NCBI GenBank assembly: GCA_958496175.1
Contig: OY292278.1
Coordinates: 2,480,001 to 2,544,000 of the forward strand
Direction of reading: 5' to 3'
DNA length: 64,000 bases
From: Sisyra terminalis
Lineage: Eukaryota > Arthropoda > Insecta > Neuroptera > Sisyridae
The translations under genes and the position numbers were made by a program. The notes below the pieces were generated by a model, which saw nothing but the letters and a program-made list of their open reading frames with translations, was not told the DNA's origin and ran no database searches. How positions within the stretch are numbered: the stretch's first letter is position 1; each line of letters starts with the position of its first letter. This document shows positions 62,676 to 64,000 of this stretch, piece by piece.

Positions 62676-64000
62676 GTGGCCTTATTTCAGACGGAAAATG
62701 TCATATCCATTTACGGCTCTAAAACTTCCCGGATTAAATTCCCGGCAAAGTATCCCGATACATTAATGTTTCTTTTTTTGAGAACTTGGAGAAAGATTCA
62801 AACATTAATATTCAATCAGACTATAGCAAAAAAAAACCATCCCTTATATCCGGTTTTTCCCAATTTAAATTGGCCTTGTTTTAGCTTTGAAATGGAATTG
62901 CGGACGTCCTGTTACCCACAGGAAGAAAATTTCTTCCGATTGTAATTCAATAAAACGTCCCTTATCTTAATTTCTTGAGAAAACTAGGCCTTATTTTGAA
63001 AAATCGGCCATTAAAGTGGCCTTATTTCAGACGGAAAATGTCATATCCATTTACGGCTCTAAAACTTCCCGGATTAAATTCCCGGCAAAGTATCCCGATA
63101 CATTAATGTTTATTTTTTTGAGAACGTGGAGAAAGATTCAAACATTAATATTCAATCAGACTATAGCAAAAAAAAACCATCCCTTATATCCGGTTTTTCC
63201 CAATTTAAATTGGCCTTGTTTTAGCTTTGAAATGGAATTGTGGACGTCCTGTTACCCACAGGAAGAAAATTTCTTCCGATTGTAATTCAATAAAACGTCC
63301 CTTATCATAATTTCTTGAGAAAACTAGGCCTTATTTAGAACAATCGGCCATTAAAGTGGCCTTATTTCAGACGGAAAATGTCATATCCATTTACGGCTCT
63401 AAAACTTCCCGGATTAAATTCCCGGCAAAGTATCCCGATACATTAATGTTTCTTTTTTTGAGAACTTGGAGAAAGATTCAAACATTAATATTCAATCAGA
63501 CTATAGCAAAAAAAAACCATCCCTTATATCCGGTTATTCCCAATTTAAATTGGCCTTGTTTTAGCTTTGAAATGGAATTGTGGACGTCCTGTTACCCACA
63601 GGAAGAAAATTTCTTCCGATTGTAATTCAATAAAACGTCCCTTATCTTAATTTCTTGAGAAAACTAGGCCTTATTTTGAAAAATCGGCCATTAAAGTGGC
63701 CTTATTTCAGACGGAAAATGTCATATCCATTTACGGCTCTAAAACTTCCCGGATTAAATTCCCGGCAAAGTATCCCGATACATTAATGTTTATTTTTTTG
63801 AGAACGTGGAGAAAGATTCAAACATTAATATTCAATCAGACTATAGCAAAAAAAAACCATCCCTTATATCCGGTTTTTCCCAATTTAAATTGGCCTTGTT
63901 TTAGCTTTGAAATGGAATTGTGGACGTCCTGTTACCCACAGGAAGAAAATTTCTTCCGATTGTAATTCAATAAAACGTCCCTTATCTTAATTTCTTGAGA
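62676..64000 (+). repeat. Higher-order cassette Q, instance 6, cut by window end
   Basis: Begins with the 'aattgcggac' monomer directly after cassette P, as at 43309, and continues with 'tttattttttt', then 'tcataattt' plus 'ggttattccc', then 'tttattttttt'. The order is that of instance 1. The array continues past the end of the window. Confidence 0.75.

Larger units (their letters stand above)
1..64000 (+). repeat. 340-bp satellite array, head-to-tail, about 188 monomers
   Basis: The window is filled by copies of one monomer. The landmark 'acccacaggaagaaaattt' recurs about every 340 bases (for example at 1, 342, 682, 1022, 1362 and 1701) from the first to the last base, always on the same strand. 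No inverted block is seen. Most copies differ by only a few substitutions and by the length of one poly-A tract. The long gene-free stretches hold only this repeat, apart from two short segments listed separately. Tandem arrays of this size are typical of eukaryotic heterochromatin or centromeres; the species and chromosomal position cannot be read from the sequence. Recurrent frames of 63-103 codons inside monomers are not annotated as genes, for reasons given under rejected items. Confidence 0.98.

Noticed and set aside
1..64000. CRISPR array
   Set aside because: The repeat unit is about 340 bp with no short repeat and unique-spacer structure; adjacent units are similar over their full length.

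Overview
The whole 64 kb window is one uninterrupted eukaryotic-type satellite DNA array. A monomer of about 340 bp (range roughly 327-341 bp) repeats head-to-tail about 188 times, always in the same orientation. I see no protein-coding gene, tRNA, rRNA, CRISPR array or intact transposon. Short open frames recur in every monomer, but they are by-products of the repeat: 340 is not a multiple of 3, and poly-A length changes (8, 9, 10, 11 or 12 A) shift their reading frame freely between copies. A reference monomer (1021-1360) is 35% G+C by hand count. The sequence does not identify the species. A long array of dinucleosome-length, dyad-rich monomers with multi-monomer higher-order structure suggests a centromeric or pericentromeric block of an animal or plant chromosome (inference).

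Layout. 1-4610 holds irregular, older-looking monomers of several subtypes. 4611-12790 and 12791-20970 are two tandem copies of an 8,180-bp block in which I found no difference in spot checks. Each copy carries one stretch of about 290 bp that does not resemble the satellite (7211-7504 and 15391-15684), flanked by pieces of a strongly diverged monomer. About 21213-23390 is a further partial copy of the same material. From about 23.4 kb to the end the array changes character. Monomers are more uniform and are arranged as shuffled multi-monomer cassettes: a 7-9 monomer cassette, here called P, occurs five times, and a 4-8 monomer cassette, here called Q, occurs six times (the last cut by the window edge). 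Shorter higher-order units of 5 monomers (1,699 bp) and 2 monomers (679 bp) also occur. A small island of three diverged monomers sits at 46276-47128.

How it works together. The pattern is what repeated unequal crossing-over and gene conversion would produce: nested duplications whose offsets are all near multiples of 340 (679, 1021, 1699, 3400, 4421, 8180), one clear chimeric monomer, and cassettes that gain or lose whole monomers. Every reference monomer contains several inverted repeats, a three-fold 13-bp motif and three copies of a GGCCTT box. These are the candidate functional or structural parts. No undescribed gene system is present; the most unusual item is the single-copy-like segment inside the 8,180-bp block.
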